Shown here one piece after another: positions 32,447 through 41,192 of a DNA stretch of 64,000 nt. Position 1 is the first letter of the stretch. Each line of letters begins with the position of its first letter. Below the pieces are notes generated by a model. That model worked only from the letters and a program-made list of their open reading frames with translations, was not told the DNA's origin and did no database searches. A program made the translations under genes and the position numbers. Source of the stretch: an uncultured Mailhella sp. (GTDB taxonomy: Bacteria; Desulfobacterota; Desulfovibrionia; Desulfovibrionales; Desulfovibrionaceae); the NCBI GenBank assembly GCA_910578585.1, contig CAJTRG010000003.1, forward strand, positions 62,001-126,000. The letters are read 5' to 3'.

Positions 32447-34056
32447 ATGTCCAAAAAAATTTTTTATTGTAATAGGATTAACACTCTAAATGAAGAATGT
32501 CCCCATGCTCAGGCAATTCTCGTTTCTGACGGACGAATTGAATTCATAGGAACAAGGGAAGCCCTTTCACGCTATATATATATATATATAAGCAGCAAAT
32601 TGAAGAAATTGATTTAGGTGACGGTGTTCTTTATCCTGGATTTATTGATACTCACAGTCATCTTTCCATATACAGCAATTTATTAGACAAAGTTTATTGT
32701 GCCCCCTCCTGCGGCAATATTTCCAAAATACTCCAAAAATTAAAAGAAAAAGCTGATCAAACTCCTGAAGGAGAATGGGTTATCGGCTACAGCTACGATG
32801 ATACGGGTCTTCCGGAAGGCAGACATTTAAATAAACAGGATTTAAATGCTGTCAGCACTAAACACCCAATCCTAGTTTCCCATATTTCCAGCCATATGGG
32901 TTATGCCAATGACCTTGCATTACAAAAATTTTCTTTCAATGCGCAAACCAAAATACCCGGTGGAGAAGTTGTTGTTGACGAACAAGGACAAACTACCGGT
33001 TTTTTATTGGAAACAGCATATTTTGAATGTCTTAAACACTTACCTGCGGTAACCCCGGAACAGCAAACAAAAAATATTAAAAAAGCAGTTTATGAATACA
33101 ATAAACAAGGCTTTACCACGCTCCATGACGGCGGACTTGGCTTTGGCTGTGATGCGCAAATTGTTACCCAGACCTATCTCCAGTTAGACAGAGAAAAACA
33201 GTTAACTGCCCGTGTATATTTACAATATATTCCGGAAGCATATGAAAAACTGGCGTCCTTTGGACTGCATAATTTCGGTAACGACCATGTTACCATAGGC
33301 GGATTAAAATACTTTACTGACGGTTCAATTCAGGGATTCACAGGAGCGCTTTCAAAAGATTATTACACCCGTCCGGGCTACAAAGGCAAACTCCTTTATC
33401 CTCAAGAAGAAATTGATGCAATGATTGAAAAATACCATTGCATGAATGTGCAAATTGCTGTGCACACCAATGGTGATGCCGCCTCTGAAGCTGTTATCTG
33501 TGCTTTTGAAAAAGCATTGAAGAAAAATCCCCGCACAGATTTAAGACACATGCTCGTTCATGCCCAAATGGTTTCTGATTCCCAATTGGAACGCATGAAA
33601 GCCTGCGGTATTATTCCTACATTCTTTGTAAAACACGTTGAAGTTTGGGGCGATCGCCATGCAAAAATCTTTGTTGGTCCTGAACGCATGGAACGCTTTG
33701 ACCCTTGCGGTTCAGCCGTACGTCTAGGTCTTCCTTTTGCTCTGCACGTTGATACCCCTGTTCTGCCTGTAACTGCCCTTGAAAGTATGGATGTTGCAGT
33801 TAACCGTACAAGCTCCAGCGGTGTTGTGTATGGTGAAGACCAAAAAATCACGCCAAGACAAGCCATTGAAGCCTATACTGTCAACGCTGCCCTTTGCTGC
33901 GGAGGCGAACATGACAGAGGCTGCCTGAAACCTGGCTATTTTGCAGACTTTGTTCTCTTAAGCGCTGATCTTGAAAAAATTCCAAGCAAAGAAATCAGAA
34001 ATACTCAGGTATTAAAAACAATTTGTGGCGGTGAAATTGTTTACGAAAAAAATTAA
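32447..34056 (+). pseudogene. YtcJ-like amidohydrolase (amidohydrolase family 3), out of frame at a (TA)9 tract; probably phase-variable
   Basis: Reading from the ATG at 32447 (SD GCGAGGT) gives 42 normal residues, then Tyr/Ile codons from the TA tract, and a TAG at 32615 after 56 codons. One TA unit fewer restores a single 535-residue protein. In that frame the next residues are QQIEEIDLGDGVLYPGFIDTHSHLS, with the amidohydrolase HxH metal site. Further on come IGGLKYFTDGSIQG, HTNGDAASEAVI, MLVHAQMV and HVDTPVLPVTALE, typical of the COG1574/YtcJ family. The longest ATG-started frame (32896) lacks the HxH site and would be inactive. The gene heads an operon with an M20 hydrolase and a TRAP transporter. 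It is called pseudogene only because the given sequence is out of frame. Confidence 0.8.
32573..32590 (+). repeat. (TA)9 simple sequence repeat inside a coding region
   Basis: Nine tandem TA units at codons 43-48 of the amidohydrolase. Frame consequence by copy number: 8 or 11 in frame, 9 shifted with stop at 32615, 10 makes TAA at once. Confidence 0.95.
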
Positions 34057-34092
34057 TTTTTTTTGATATGGATTAACGGAGATTAATACGTC

Positions 34093-35325
34093 ATGCAAAA
34101 ACAACGTTTATTAAATACATTACAGTTTCTTGCTGAAAATTGTAATGATACTCCAGAATTGGGCGTAACCCGCTTTTCATGGTCAGATGCGGATAAAAAA
34201 GCTCGAGGCTATATTATATCCGAACTCTCCAAAATTGGCATTACTGCCTGGACTGACGGTATTGGCAATATTCATGGCAGGTATAAAGGAAAAACCAATA
34301 AACCTGCCGTGCTTATTGGCTCACATTTAGATACGGTTAAAAATGGAGGCAGATACGACGGAACATACGGCGTTGTTTCCGCCCTTGAAGTTTTGCGTTC
34401 TTTCCATGATGAGGGCTATACTCCTTTACGTGATGTTGAATTTATTGCCTTTGCAGAGGAAGAAGGCTCAAACTTCGGCAATACCTGCTTTGGCAGTAAA
34501 GCCATTACCGGTCAGCTTTCAGAACAGGATTTAAAAACTATCCGCAACAGCAAAACTTCTGCCTGGAATTTACTGCAAAATTTTGGGCTGAAACCGCAAA
34601 ATCTTCCGCAGGAGCAGATTAATCCCCAGGACGTATTGGCTTTTCTGGAAGTCCATATTGAACAAAATGAAATCTTAGATAAAAAAAATCTTCCGCTTGG
34701 CATTGTTACGGCAATTTGCGGCATGCGTCTGCATAAAATCCATATTGAAGGACGTTCTGACCATGCGGCAAGCCCCATGCAGGGACGAATTGATCCCATG
34801 GCAGCTTTTGCAGAAATTGCTTATTCTATGGAACAATTATGGAAAAATGGTGAATTGCCCGAAGATTTTTCCTGCACCATTGGTAATATTCAGTGCCTCC
34901 CCAATGTGGGAATTGTTATTCCCCGTGAAGTTGATTTTACCATTGACATTCGCCATGTTGATGTTGAAACACTGGAAAAAGGCTGGGAACGCATTGAAGC
35001 AATGATAAAAACCATTCAGGCAAAAAGGGATATCAAGCTCAGCATTGAGCGCCTTTCTGCCAGCGGCGGTGTTGCCATGGCAGGATTTGTAAAAGATGTT
35101 TTTGCTCAATCAGCAGCAGAACAAAATATCCCCGTCCATTATCTGCAAAGCGGTCCTGCCCATGACGCGGCAAGCATGGGACATAAAGTTCCTGTGGGAC
35201 TTCTTTTTGTTCCCAGTATTGATGGACTGAGCCACTGCCCAACAGAAAATACAAATCCGGAACATCTTGCTCTTGGAGCAGAAATACTGGAAAAATCTGT
35301 ACGGACATTGGCTGAAAAAGAATAA
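34093..35325 (+). CDS. M20-family Zn hydrolase, N-carbamoyl-amino-acid / allantoate amidohydrolase type
   Basis: 410-residue di-metal hydrolase. Metal ligands and catalytic residues lie in GSHLDTVKNGGRYDG, AEEEGSNFGNTCFGS, LEVHIEQ and SHCPTENTN. A dimerisation lid (about 215-330) begins GMRLHKIHIEGRSDHA. This is the HyuC/AmaB/AllC branch of M20, which removes carbamoyl or ureido groups from N-substituted amino acids. SD GGAG is at long spacing before the ATG. It starts 36 bp after the amidohydrolase and 66 bp before the TRAP genes, so the operon probably imports and opens an N-carbamoyl or cyclic-amide compound. Exact substrate unknown. Confidence 0.88.
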   Translation: MQKQRLLNTLQFLAENCNDTPELGVTRFSWSDADKKARGYIISELSKIGITAWTDGIGNIHGRYKGKTNKPAVLIGSHLDTVKNGGRYDGTYGVVSALEVLRSFHDEGYTPLRDVEFIAFAEEEGSNFGNTCFGSKAITGQLSEQDLKTIRNSKTSAWNLLQNFGLKPQNLPQEQINPQDVLAFLEVHIEQNEILDKKNLPLGIVTAICGMRLHKIHIEGRSDHAASPMQGRIDPMAAFAEIAYSMEQLWKNGELPEDFSCTIGNIQCLPNVGIVIPREVDFTIDIRHVDVETLEKGWERIEAMIKTIQAKRDIKLSIERLSASGGVAMAGFVKDVFAQSAAEQNIPVHYLQSGPAHDAASMGHKVPVGLLFVPSIDGLSHCPTENTNPEHLALGAEILEKSVRTLAEKE

Positions 35326-35391
35326 AAACATTTCTTTTATAGAAATGGAAATATGGCTAAGGCTTTTTATTAATTACAAAAGGAGATTTTT

Positions 35392-36426
35392 ATGAAAAGA
35401 AAAATCGTTTCATTTTTAGCTTCTGCATTAGTAATTGGAGCATTATTTGCTCCACAGCTTGCAAATGCTAAAACAACTGTTATCATTGCAAGTTCTGTTG
35501 ATACAAGCGAACAGAACTATATCAATGTAACATACAAAAAATTTGTTGAACTTGCTCAACAATATTCTGACAATGCATTTGATTTCCAATTATTCCCAAG
35601 CATGCAGCTTGGCGATGAAATTGCAACCGTCCGTGCTGCCCAGCTTGGCACACTGCAAATTGCAATTTTAGCTACCAATAACTTTGCACCATTTGCCCCA
35701 TCAACCGGTTGGGTAAATATGCCGTATCTTTTCAATACATTGGAAGATTTCAGAAAAATGCTCGATGTCATGTGGGATCAACACAATGAATGGGCTATCA
35801 AAGAAGGCGGCTGCCGTGTACTTTCAATTATTGATGTAGGTTATCGTCAACTTACAACAGGCAAAAACCACCCTGTCCGCAGCTTGAACGATGCTAAGGG
35901 CATCAAAATCCGTACCCCGCAAAACCCTCTCATGGTTTCAACTTTCCAAGCTCTTGGACTTGAACCAACTGCTATTGCTTTCTCTGAAACCTTCAACGCA
36001 CTTCAACAAGGCGTTGTAGACGGTCAGGAAGGCTGCTTCAACAACGTTATTACGCTGAAATTCTATGAAGCTCAAAAATATGCTACAATGATTAACTATG
36101 CTGTTCACAGTGCTAACTACATTGTAAACGAAAAATGGCTGCAATCCTTGCCGGAAAAAGAAAGAAATGCTCTTATCCGTGCTGGTAAAGAAGCTATGGA
36201 ATATGAACGCACTAAAGTTGCCGGCATTTTGGAAACCGATGACAAACTCATGGTTGAACACGGCATGGAACTTCTTGGCGTTGTAACTGACATTGATGAA
36301 TGGATTCGCCTTGGACGCACCGCATGGCCAAAATGCTATGAAGTTATTGGCGGCGGCGATGCAGCAAAGGGCGAAGCAGTCATGAAGATTGTAAAAGAAA
36401 AAGGTCAAGGTATCGTTAATTTCTAA
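35392..36426 (+). CDS. dctP: TRAP transporter periplasmic binding protein (DctP family)
   Basis: 344 residues with signal peptide MKRKIVSFLASALVIGALFA, cleaved after ANA (about residue 26). Mature domain: FQLFPSMQLGDEIATVRAAQLGTLQIAI and LNDAKGIKIRTPQNPLMVSTFQALG, with the conserved Arg (KIRTPQNP) that binds a carboxylate. NALQQGVVDGQEGCFNNV is the DctP hinge motif. SD AGGAG lies 7 nt upstream. It delivers a carboxylate-bearing solute to DctQM; the specific ligand cannot be told from sequence. Confidence 0.92.
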   Translation: MKRKIVSFLASALVIGALFAPQLANAKTTVIIASSVDTSEQNYINVTYKKFVELAQQYSDNAFDFQLFPSMQLGDEIATVRAAQLGTLQIAILATNNFAPFAPSTGWVNMPYLFNTLEDFRKMLDVMWDQHNEWAIKEGGCRVLSIIDVGYRQLTTGKNHPVRSLNDAKGIKIRTPQNPLMVSTFQALGLEPTAIAFSETFNALQQGVVDGQEGCFNNVITLKFYEAQKYATMINYAVHSANYIVNEKWLQSLPEKERNALIRAGKEAMEYERTKVAGILETDDKLMVEHGMELLGVVTDIDEWIRLGRTAWPKCYEVIGGGDAAKGEAVMKIVKEKGQGIVNF

Positions 36427-36433
36427 CCCTTTT

Positions 36434-36489
36434 GGAATTCCCTTATTTTTATAGGGGAATTCCCTTTCTGTTAACTGATTGCAGTTAAC
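36434..36489 (+). terminator. Two intercistronic hairpins between dctP and dctQ
   Basis: GGAATTCCC (36434) / GGGAATTCC (36455), then GTTAACTG (36470) / CAGTTAAC (36482) with loop ATTG. Neither is followed by a long T-run. They probably adjust dctP:dctQM stoichiometry, like the hairpin after the ABC binding-protein gene. Confidence 0.65.
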
Positions 36490-36518
36490 AAAACAGGTTA
36501 TTTTTTTGGAGTTGTTTT

Positions 36519-37028
36519 ATGCAAAAGTGTGTCAAATGGCTTGACGAATGGGGAGAAGAATTCTTCGTTTCCGTTATGTTGGCTTTTCTTATTGGCATCT
36601 TAGCCTTGGGCGTTTTTGCCCGTTTTTTAGCTGGGAAATCATTTCCCTGGGTTGAAGAAGTATGCAGTTATCTTTTTATTTGGTCTTCCTATATTGGAAT
36701 AGCCATTGCAGTAAAGCGTAAGGAACAGCTCCGTGTCCTTATTCTTATGGATTTACTAAAAAAAAGATTTCCTAATCTTGTCAAAGTCTGCTATATCATT
36801 TCAGAAATCACCTTTGCTGGTTTTTGCATTGCTGTTTTCTATTTTAGCCTTGGTATGCTTGAGAATATGACTGTATTCCCTCAAGTTTCCGCAGCACTTG
36901 AAATTGACGTATTTTACGCATATTTAATTATTCCTATCAGCATGGCTCTTACTGCTTTCAGAACGCTGCAAACCATATACCGTGATTATAAAAAACATAC
37001 CTTACGATATGTAAATGCGGAGGACTAG
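36519..37028 (+). CDS. dctQ: TRAP transporter small membrane subunit (DctQ)
   Basis: 169 residues with four TM helices: about 17-37, 47-66, 88-110 and 128-150. The FPWVEEVCSYLFIWSSYIGIA block is the DctQ signature. SD GGAG is before the ATG. The small subunit forms the membrane complex with DctM, whose gene starts 3 bp later. Confidence 0.9.
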   Translation: MQKCVKWLDEWGEEFFVSVMLAFLIGILALGVFARFLAGKSFPWVEEVCSYLFIWSSYIGIAIAVKRKEQLRVLILMDLLKKRFPNLVKVCYIISEITFAGFCIAVFYFSLGMLENMTVFPQVSAALEIDVFYAYLIIPISMALTAFRTLQTIYRDYKKHTLRYVNAED

Positions 37029-37031
37029 GAG

Positions 37032-38300
37032 ATGATATTAGTTGTCGCTTTCGTTATTTTAATGCTCCTTGGTTTACCTCTTTTCGGCGTAATTGGGCTT
37101 GCTACTGTTCTTGCCATGATTGGCATGCCTTTCCCCATGGAATTTATTCCACAAAACCTGTATATAGGCATGGACCAATTCCCTCTTATTGCAACCATCG
37201 GCTTTGTTATGGCTGGTTTTTTAATGGAACCTGCCGGTATTACAGGTGAAATTATTGACGTTGCAAAACGAAGCGTTGGAAACTTTACCGGCGGTCTTGC
37301 CATGGTAACCATTTTGGCATGTATGATCTTTGCTGCGCTGAGCGGCTCCGGTCCTGCTACAACTGCTGCTATCGGCAGTATCATGATTCCTGGTATGATC
37401 AGTGCCGGATACCGTAAAGATGATGCGGCTGCGGTTTCTGCAACAGGCGGTACACTTGGCATTCTTATTCCGCCAAGCAACCCATTGATTTTATACGGTG
37501 TTGTTGCAAATACCTCTATTGCTGGCCTTTTTATGGCTGGCTTTATTCCTGGCTTTGTTATGACCACAAGTATGTGTATTACAGCCTATGTTATTGCAAA
37601 AAGACGTGGTTACAAAGGAACAGGCATTAAATTTTCCTTTGTTGAATTGTTAAAATCCATTTGGAATGGTAAATGGGCATTAGCTACCCCTGTTATTATT
37701 CTTGGCGGCATTTACGGCGGTATTTTTACCCCGACAGAAGCTGCTGAAGTGGGCGTTATCTGGACACTCTTTGTTGGTTTGTTTATTTACCGCAAACTGA
37801 CATGGCAAAATATTTCCTCTGCTTTAATCAGAACTTCTGCTTTTGCTGGTTCAGCCACAATTTTGGTTGGTGTTTCCATGGCATTTTCACGTTTGCTCAC
37901 ACTGTACCAAATTCCACAATCCGTCGGGGCTTTCATGTCCTCAATTTCAACCAATCCATCCATTACCCTTTTGCTCATCGCTTTATTTATCTTCCTTTGC
38001 GGATTTGTTGCTGATACATTGGCAATGGTTGTTGTTCTTGCTCCTGTATTTTTACCTATCACAAACTCTCTTGGTATTCATCCCATCCAACTTGGTATTC
38101 TCTTCGTTGTATGCTGTGAAACAGGCTTCCTGACTCCGCCTTTTGGAGCGAACCTCTTTATTACCATGAAGATTACTGATGTTAAGCTGGAAGAAGTTGC
38201 AATACGGTCCCTGCCCTATTTATTAACCATTTGGGCAATTATCTTCATTATCGCATTCTTCCCGCAATTTGTTATGTTCTTGCCACAATTTTTAATGTAA
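37032..38300 (+). CDS. dctM: TRAP transporter large permease (DctM)
   Basis: 422 residues, about 12 TM helices. It performs Na+-coupled transport. Family segments: FVMAGFLMEPAGITGEI, GSGPATTAAIGSIMIPGM, PPSNPLILYGVVANTSIAGLF, and near the end TLAMVVVLAPVFLPI and ETGFLTPPFGANLF. The SD (TAGGAG) lies within the dctQ stop. It completes the dctPQM set. Confidence 0.94.
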   Translation: MILVVAFVILMLLGLPLFGVIGLATVLAMIGMPFPMEFIPQNLYIGMDQFPLIATIGFVMAGFLMEPAGITGEIIDVAKRSVGNFTGGLAMVTILACMIFAALSGSGPATTAAIGSIMIPGMISAGYRKDDAAAVSATGGTLGILIPPSNPLILYGVVANTSIAGLFMAGFIPGFVMTTSMCITAYVIAKRRGYKGTGIKFSFVELLKSIWNGKWALATPVIILGGIYGGIFTPTEAAEVGVIWTLFVGLFIYRKLTWQNISSALIRTSAFAGSATILVGVSMAFSRLLTLYQIPQSVGAFMSSISTNPSITLLLIALFIFLCGFVADTLAMVVVLAPVFLPITNSLGIHPIQLGILFVVCCETGFLTPPFGANLFITMKITDVKLEEVAIRSLPYLLTIWAIIFIIAFFPQFVMFLPQFLM

Positions 38301-38344
38301 CTGGTTTAAAAACAAACAATTTCATACAATAGGGAGCAATTATA

Positions 38345-39394
38345 ATGAACTTCAAAAAAATTCTTACCTCTGTTGCTTCATTGGCAGTAATTTTGACTTC
38401 AGTGCCAGCCTTTGCAGCAGAACTACCTAAACTCACAAGTGCCTGGCTTGGCGAATTTGAAACCTTTGTCGCCTGGCATGCAAAAAATAATGGCTGGGAT
38501 AAAGAACAGGGCTTTGAACTAAGCATGATTCCTTTTGATTCAGGTAAAAACATTGTGGAAAACCTTGCTGCTACAAACTGGTCTGTGGCAGGCTGCGGAG
38601 CAATGCCTTCCCTTGTTGAACCTCTCAGCGACTATGTTTATATTATTGGCGTTGCAAATGATGAATCAGCTTCCAATGCCATTTATGTTCGTAAAGATAG
38701 CCCCATTATGGAAAAAAAGGGAAACAATCCTTCATTTCCTGATGTGTACGGCTCTACAGAAACTGTTGCAGGCAAAAAAATCCTGTATACCAAAAATACC
38801 TCCGGTCACTATCTTTTATCAAACTGGCTTAAAATCCTGGGTCTGACAGAAAAAGATGTTGTTTTGCACGAAATGGAACCAACTCCAGCACTCAGCGCTT
38901 TTACTGGCGGTGATGGTGATATTATCAGCCTTTGGGCTCCTTTTACCTTTGAAGCAGAAGAAAAAGGATTTCAAACAGCAGCAAAAGCTTTAGACTGCGG
39001 ACTTACACAATATATTTTCCTGCTTGCAAACAAAAACTTTGCTGACAAAAATCCTGCACAGGTAACAGCATTTTTGAAGATGTATTTAAAAGCACTTGAA
39101 AACATCAAAAATACTGATACCGCAGCATTAGCCAAAGAATATGTCAAATTCTACAAAGAATGGACAGGAAATGATTTACTTGAATCTCATGCAGAACTTG
39201 ATATTCAGCGTCACATTGTTTTCCTGCTTGATGAACAGTTGGAAATGTTCGCTCCCAACGGTATAATTCAACGATATGTTACTGATATGATTGACTATAC
39301 CATTGCACACGGCGAATTTACGCCACGTCAGATTGACAGAATGAAAGCAAATTCAAAAATTACTGATACATTCTTAAAAGCTCTTGCAAAATAA
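38345..39394 (+). CDS. TauA/SsuA-like periplasmic substrate-binding protein, orphan
   Basis: 349 residues with signal peptide MNFKKILTSVASLAVILTSV, cleaved after AFA (about residue 24). The NMT1/SsuA-like fold includes LTSAWLGEFETFVAWHAKNNGW, NLAATNWSVAGCGAMPSLV and TVAGKKILYTKNTSGHYLLSNWLK. Homologues bind taurine, alkanesulfonates or nitrate for ABC importers, but no ABC permease or ATPase gene follows. It is 44 bp after dctM with an AGGGAG SD and ends in a strong terminator, so it is last in the operon. It may lend its ligand to a distant ABC system or be used for sensing. Confidence 0.82.
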   Translation: MNFKKILTSVASLAVILTSVPAFAAELPKLTSAWLGEFETFVAWHAKNNGWDKEQGFELSMIPFDSGKNIVENLAATNWSVAGCGAMPSLVEPLSDYVYIIGVANDESASNAIYVRKDSPIMEKKGNNPSFPDVYGSTETVAGKKILYTKNTSGHYLLSNWLKILGLTEKDVVLHEMEPTPALSAFTGGDGDIISLWAPFTFEAEEKGFQTAAKALDCGLTQYIFLLANKNFADKNPAQVTAFLKMYLKALENIKNTDTAALAKEYVKFYKEWTGNDLLESHAELDIQRHIVFLLDEQLEMFAPNGIIQRYVTDMIDYTIAHGEFTPRQIDRMKANSKITDTFLKALAK

Positions 39395-39411
39395 GCAGCT
39401 CTCCAAAAATT

Positions 39412-39449
39412 ATCCCCCTGCTCTGTTTTATAGGCAGGGGGATTTTTTA
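39412..39449 (+). terminator. Terminator of the amidohydrolase-TRAP operon
   Basis: Perfect 10-bp stem ATCCCCCTGC / GCAGGGGGAT, 12-nt loop, six T's. Confidence 0.92.
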
Positions 39450-39589
39450 TTAGAGCATTTCCAGTAAATCTTACGAATTTCTTGCAGGGGAAAAACTTTT
39501 GAAAAAGTTTCTTCCCCTGCACCCCTTTACAAAACCTTTTAAGCTTTCTTATAAAAATTTTTTGCATTAATTTCCGGAAATGCTCTAAT
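39449..39589 (+). repeat. MITE-like element: repeat A copy 2 within 14-bp terminal inverted repeats
   Basis: ATTAGAGCATTTCC (39449-39462) is the exact reverse complement of GGAAATGCTCTAAT (39576-39589). Between them is the A hairpin GCAGGGGAA ... TTCCCCTGC (39484-39520) and its tail ACCCCTTTACAAAACC. At 141 bp it encodes nothing. The right end abuts the GNAT gene and even supplies an in-frame ATG. Confidence 0.7.
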
Positions 39590-39617
39590 GGCAAAACAAT
39601 CTTCTTATAAAAACAAA

Positions 39618-40136
39618 ATGATTCTTTTAGAAACAAAACGCCTTTTATTACGTGAATTAAAACAAAATGATTTCAATGCACTTTTGTCTTTTTTAAATGA
39701 CCCTCAAACCATGTATGCCTATGAACATGGCTTTTCCAAAAAAGAAGTACAGGCACTCCTTGAGAAGCAGATTCATTCTTATGCTGTCAATAATTTTGGC
39801 TTATGGGCTGCAATACTAAAAGAAACAGAAACATGTATCGGGCTTTGCGGCATTACCCTGCAAGCATATAAAGAAAAACAAGTGCCGGAACTTGGCTATA
39901 TTTTCCAAAAAGAATATTGGCATCAGGGCTATGCCTCGGAAAGTGCCCTTGCCTGCAAGGAATATGCTTTTGAAAACTTGGAATTACCCCAACTTTATGC
40001 CATTATCCGTGACAGCAATCTCCCCTCACAAAAACTCGCCGAGCGCCTTGGCATGCACAAAATTGATACCATTATCAAGCATTATTACGGCTTCTCCATG
40101 CCCCATTATGTGTATACGCTGAAAAATTACAAATAA
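39618..40136 (+). CDS. GNAT-family N-acetyltransferase (RimJ/RimL type)
   Basis: 172 residues. MILLETKRLLLRELKQNDF is the usual beginning of this subfamily. GYIFQKEYWHQGYASESALACKEYAFE contains the acetyl-CoA pyrophosphate loop (Q-x-x-G-x-A), and SNLPSQKLAERLGMHK is the C-terminal signature. The ATG at 39618 is chosen because it matches the family start; an ATG at 39588 lies in the terminal repeat of the adjacent element and would add ten non-conserved residues. No clear SD for either. Substrate (protein N-terminus, antibiotic or metabolite) unknown. Confidence 0.82.
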   Translation: MILLETKRLLLRELKQNDFNALLSFLNDPQTMYAYEHGFSKKEVQALLEKQIHSYAVNNFGLWAAILKETETCIGLCGITLQAYKEKQVPELGYIFQKEYWHQGYASESALACKEYAFENLELPQLYAIIRDSNLPSQKLAERLGMHKIDTIIKHYYGFSMPHYVYTLKNYK

Positions 40137-40139
40137 AGA

Positions 40140-40176
40140 GAGCCCCATTTATGATTTCACTCAATAAATGGGGCTC
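40140..40176 (+). terminator. Bidirectional terminator between GNAT and HD-GYP genes
   Basis: Perfect 13-bp stem GAGCCCCATTTAT / ATAAATGGGGCTC with an 11-nt loop, placed between convergent genes, 18 bp from the HD-GYP stop. Confidence 0.8.
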
Positions 40177-40193
40177 AATTCATTTAAGCATCT

Positions 40194-41192
40194 TTATTTT
40201 GCTTTTTGAAGAAATTTCTCTGCAAAACCTTTGACTAAAACAGCCACCGTATTGACAGGCAAAGAACTGTCTTTCGCAAGTTTGGCGAGAGCTTCACTCA
40301 TACTGAGCTTAGGCACGCCATGACGCGGAGCAAGAAAATCCACAAACACGTTGGCAACAATAGAAATACAGCCGGATTCAGAAATTTTATTGCCTGTAAT
40401 TTTGCTTGGATAACCGGAACCGTCAATACGTTCATGGTGCTGCACAACAGCATCAATGGTTGCAGGATAGGCCACCCCAAACTTATTCAATAAAATAGCA
40501 CCCTGACGTACATGGGCCTGGTATTTTTCCAATTCTTCTTTATTGAGAGGAGAAGTTTTATACACAATATGCCCAGGCACTTTACTCAGGCCAATATTAT
40601 GCATAATAAGCCCCACTGCCATACGTTCAAACTTCTTTCTGTTGGGTTCTTTATTGCCGGCAAAATAAATCCATGTACCCACGATCAGTGAAAGAACGCC
40701 ATGCACAGACACTTTAAATTCTTCAATATTTATTTTAGGCAAAAAGGCATCAATACGTTTTGGATCTGTCCAGATATATTCACAGAAGACCATAACATCT
40801 TTGTACAAGGGCTCATAATAATTTTCGAGCGGCTGTTCCACCAAATTATTAAAGCGCATTTCCAAAGCCTGAAATAGAATCTGCACAATTTCAGATTCCA
40901 GCAAATGGGAGTTGAAAAGCACAAGTTCTGCCTGTTTTGCGAGTAAATCAACATAGATATATTGATCACTGCGGGAAACAAACAATATTCCCTGCTTGCA
41001 GGCTTCATACAGCTCATCAACGGTTTCATTGGTAAGGCGGGAATTTTTCTTCGCAACAGGATATAATTGAGCAATATCTTCCTTGAAAATAAATAAATCA
41101 ACTTGAGGACGATATTTTGGAAAACTTTGCAAGATTTCCATGCTGATTGGATAATATTCTTCGCAAACAGAATCTTTTGTTAAATTACTCAT
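40194..41192 (-). CDS. HD-GYP-domain protein with degenerate metal site
   Basis: 332 residues. An N-terminal ~150-residue region of unknown fold is followed by an HD-GYP domain (about 165-310). Canonical HD is HN here (H198-N199 in LIMHNIGLSKVP, normally LLHDIGKIGVP), and the following K is not conserved. The later VADVFDA-type Asp is also changed (VANVFVDF, N281). The second half is intact: AHVRQGA (H227) and QHHERIDGSGYP (252-262). HD-GYP proteins hydrolyse cyclic di-GMP; with these changes it may bind without cleaving or use a different metal arrangement. The ATG overlaps the pyk stop (ATGA), so expression is coupled to pyruvate kinase. Confidence 0.85.
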   Translation of the reverse strand: MSNLTKDSVCEEYYPISMEILQSFPKYRPQVDLFIFKEDIAQLYPVAKKNSRLTNETVDELYEACKQGILFVSRSDQYIYVDLLAKQAELVLFNSHLLESEIVQILFQALEMRFNNLVEQPLENYYEPLYKDVMVFCEYIWTDPKRIDAFLPKINIEEFKVSVHGVLSLIVGTWIYFAGNKEPNRKKFERMAVGLIMHNIGLSKVPGHIVYKTSPLNKEELEKYQAHVRQGAILLNKFGVAYPATIDAVVQHHERIDGSGYPSKITGNKISESGCISIVANVFVDFLAPRHGVPKLSMSEALAKLAKDSSLPVNTVAVLVKGFAEKFLQKAK

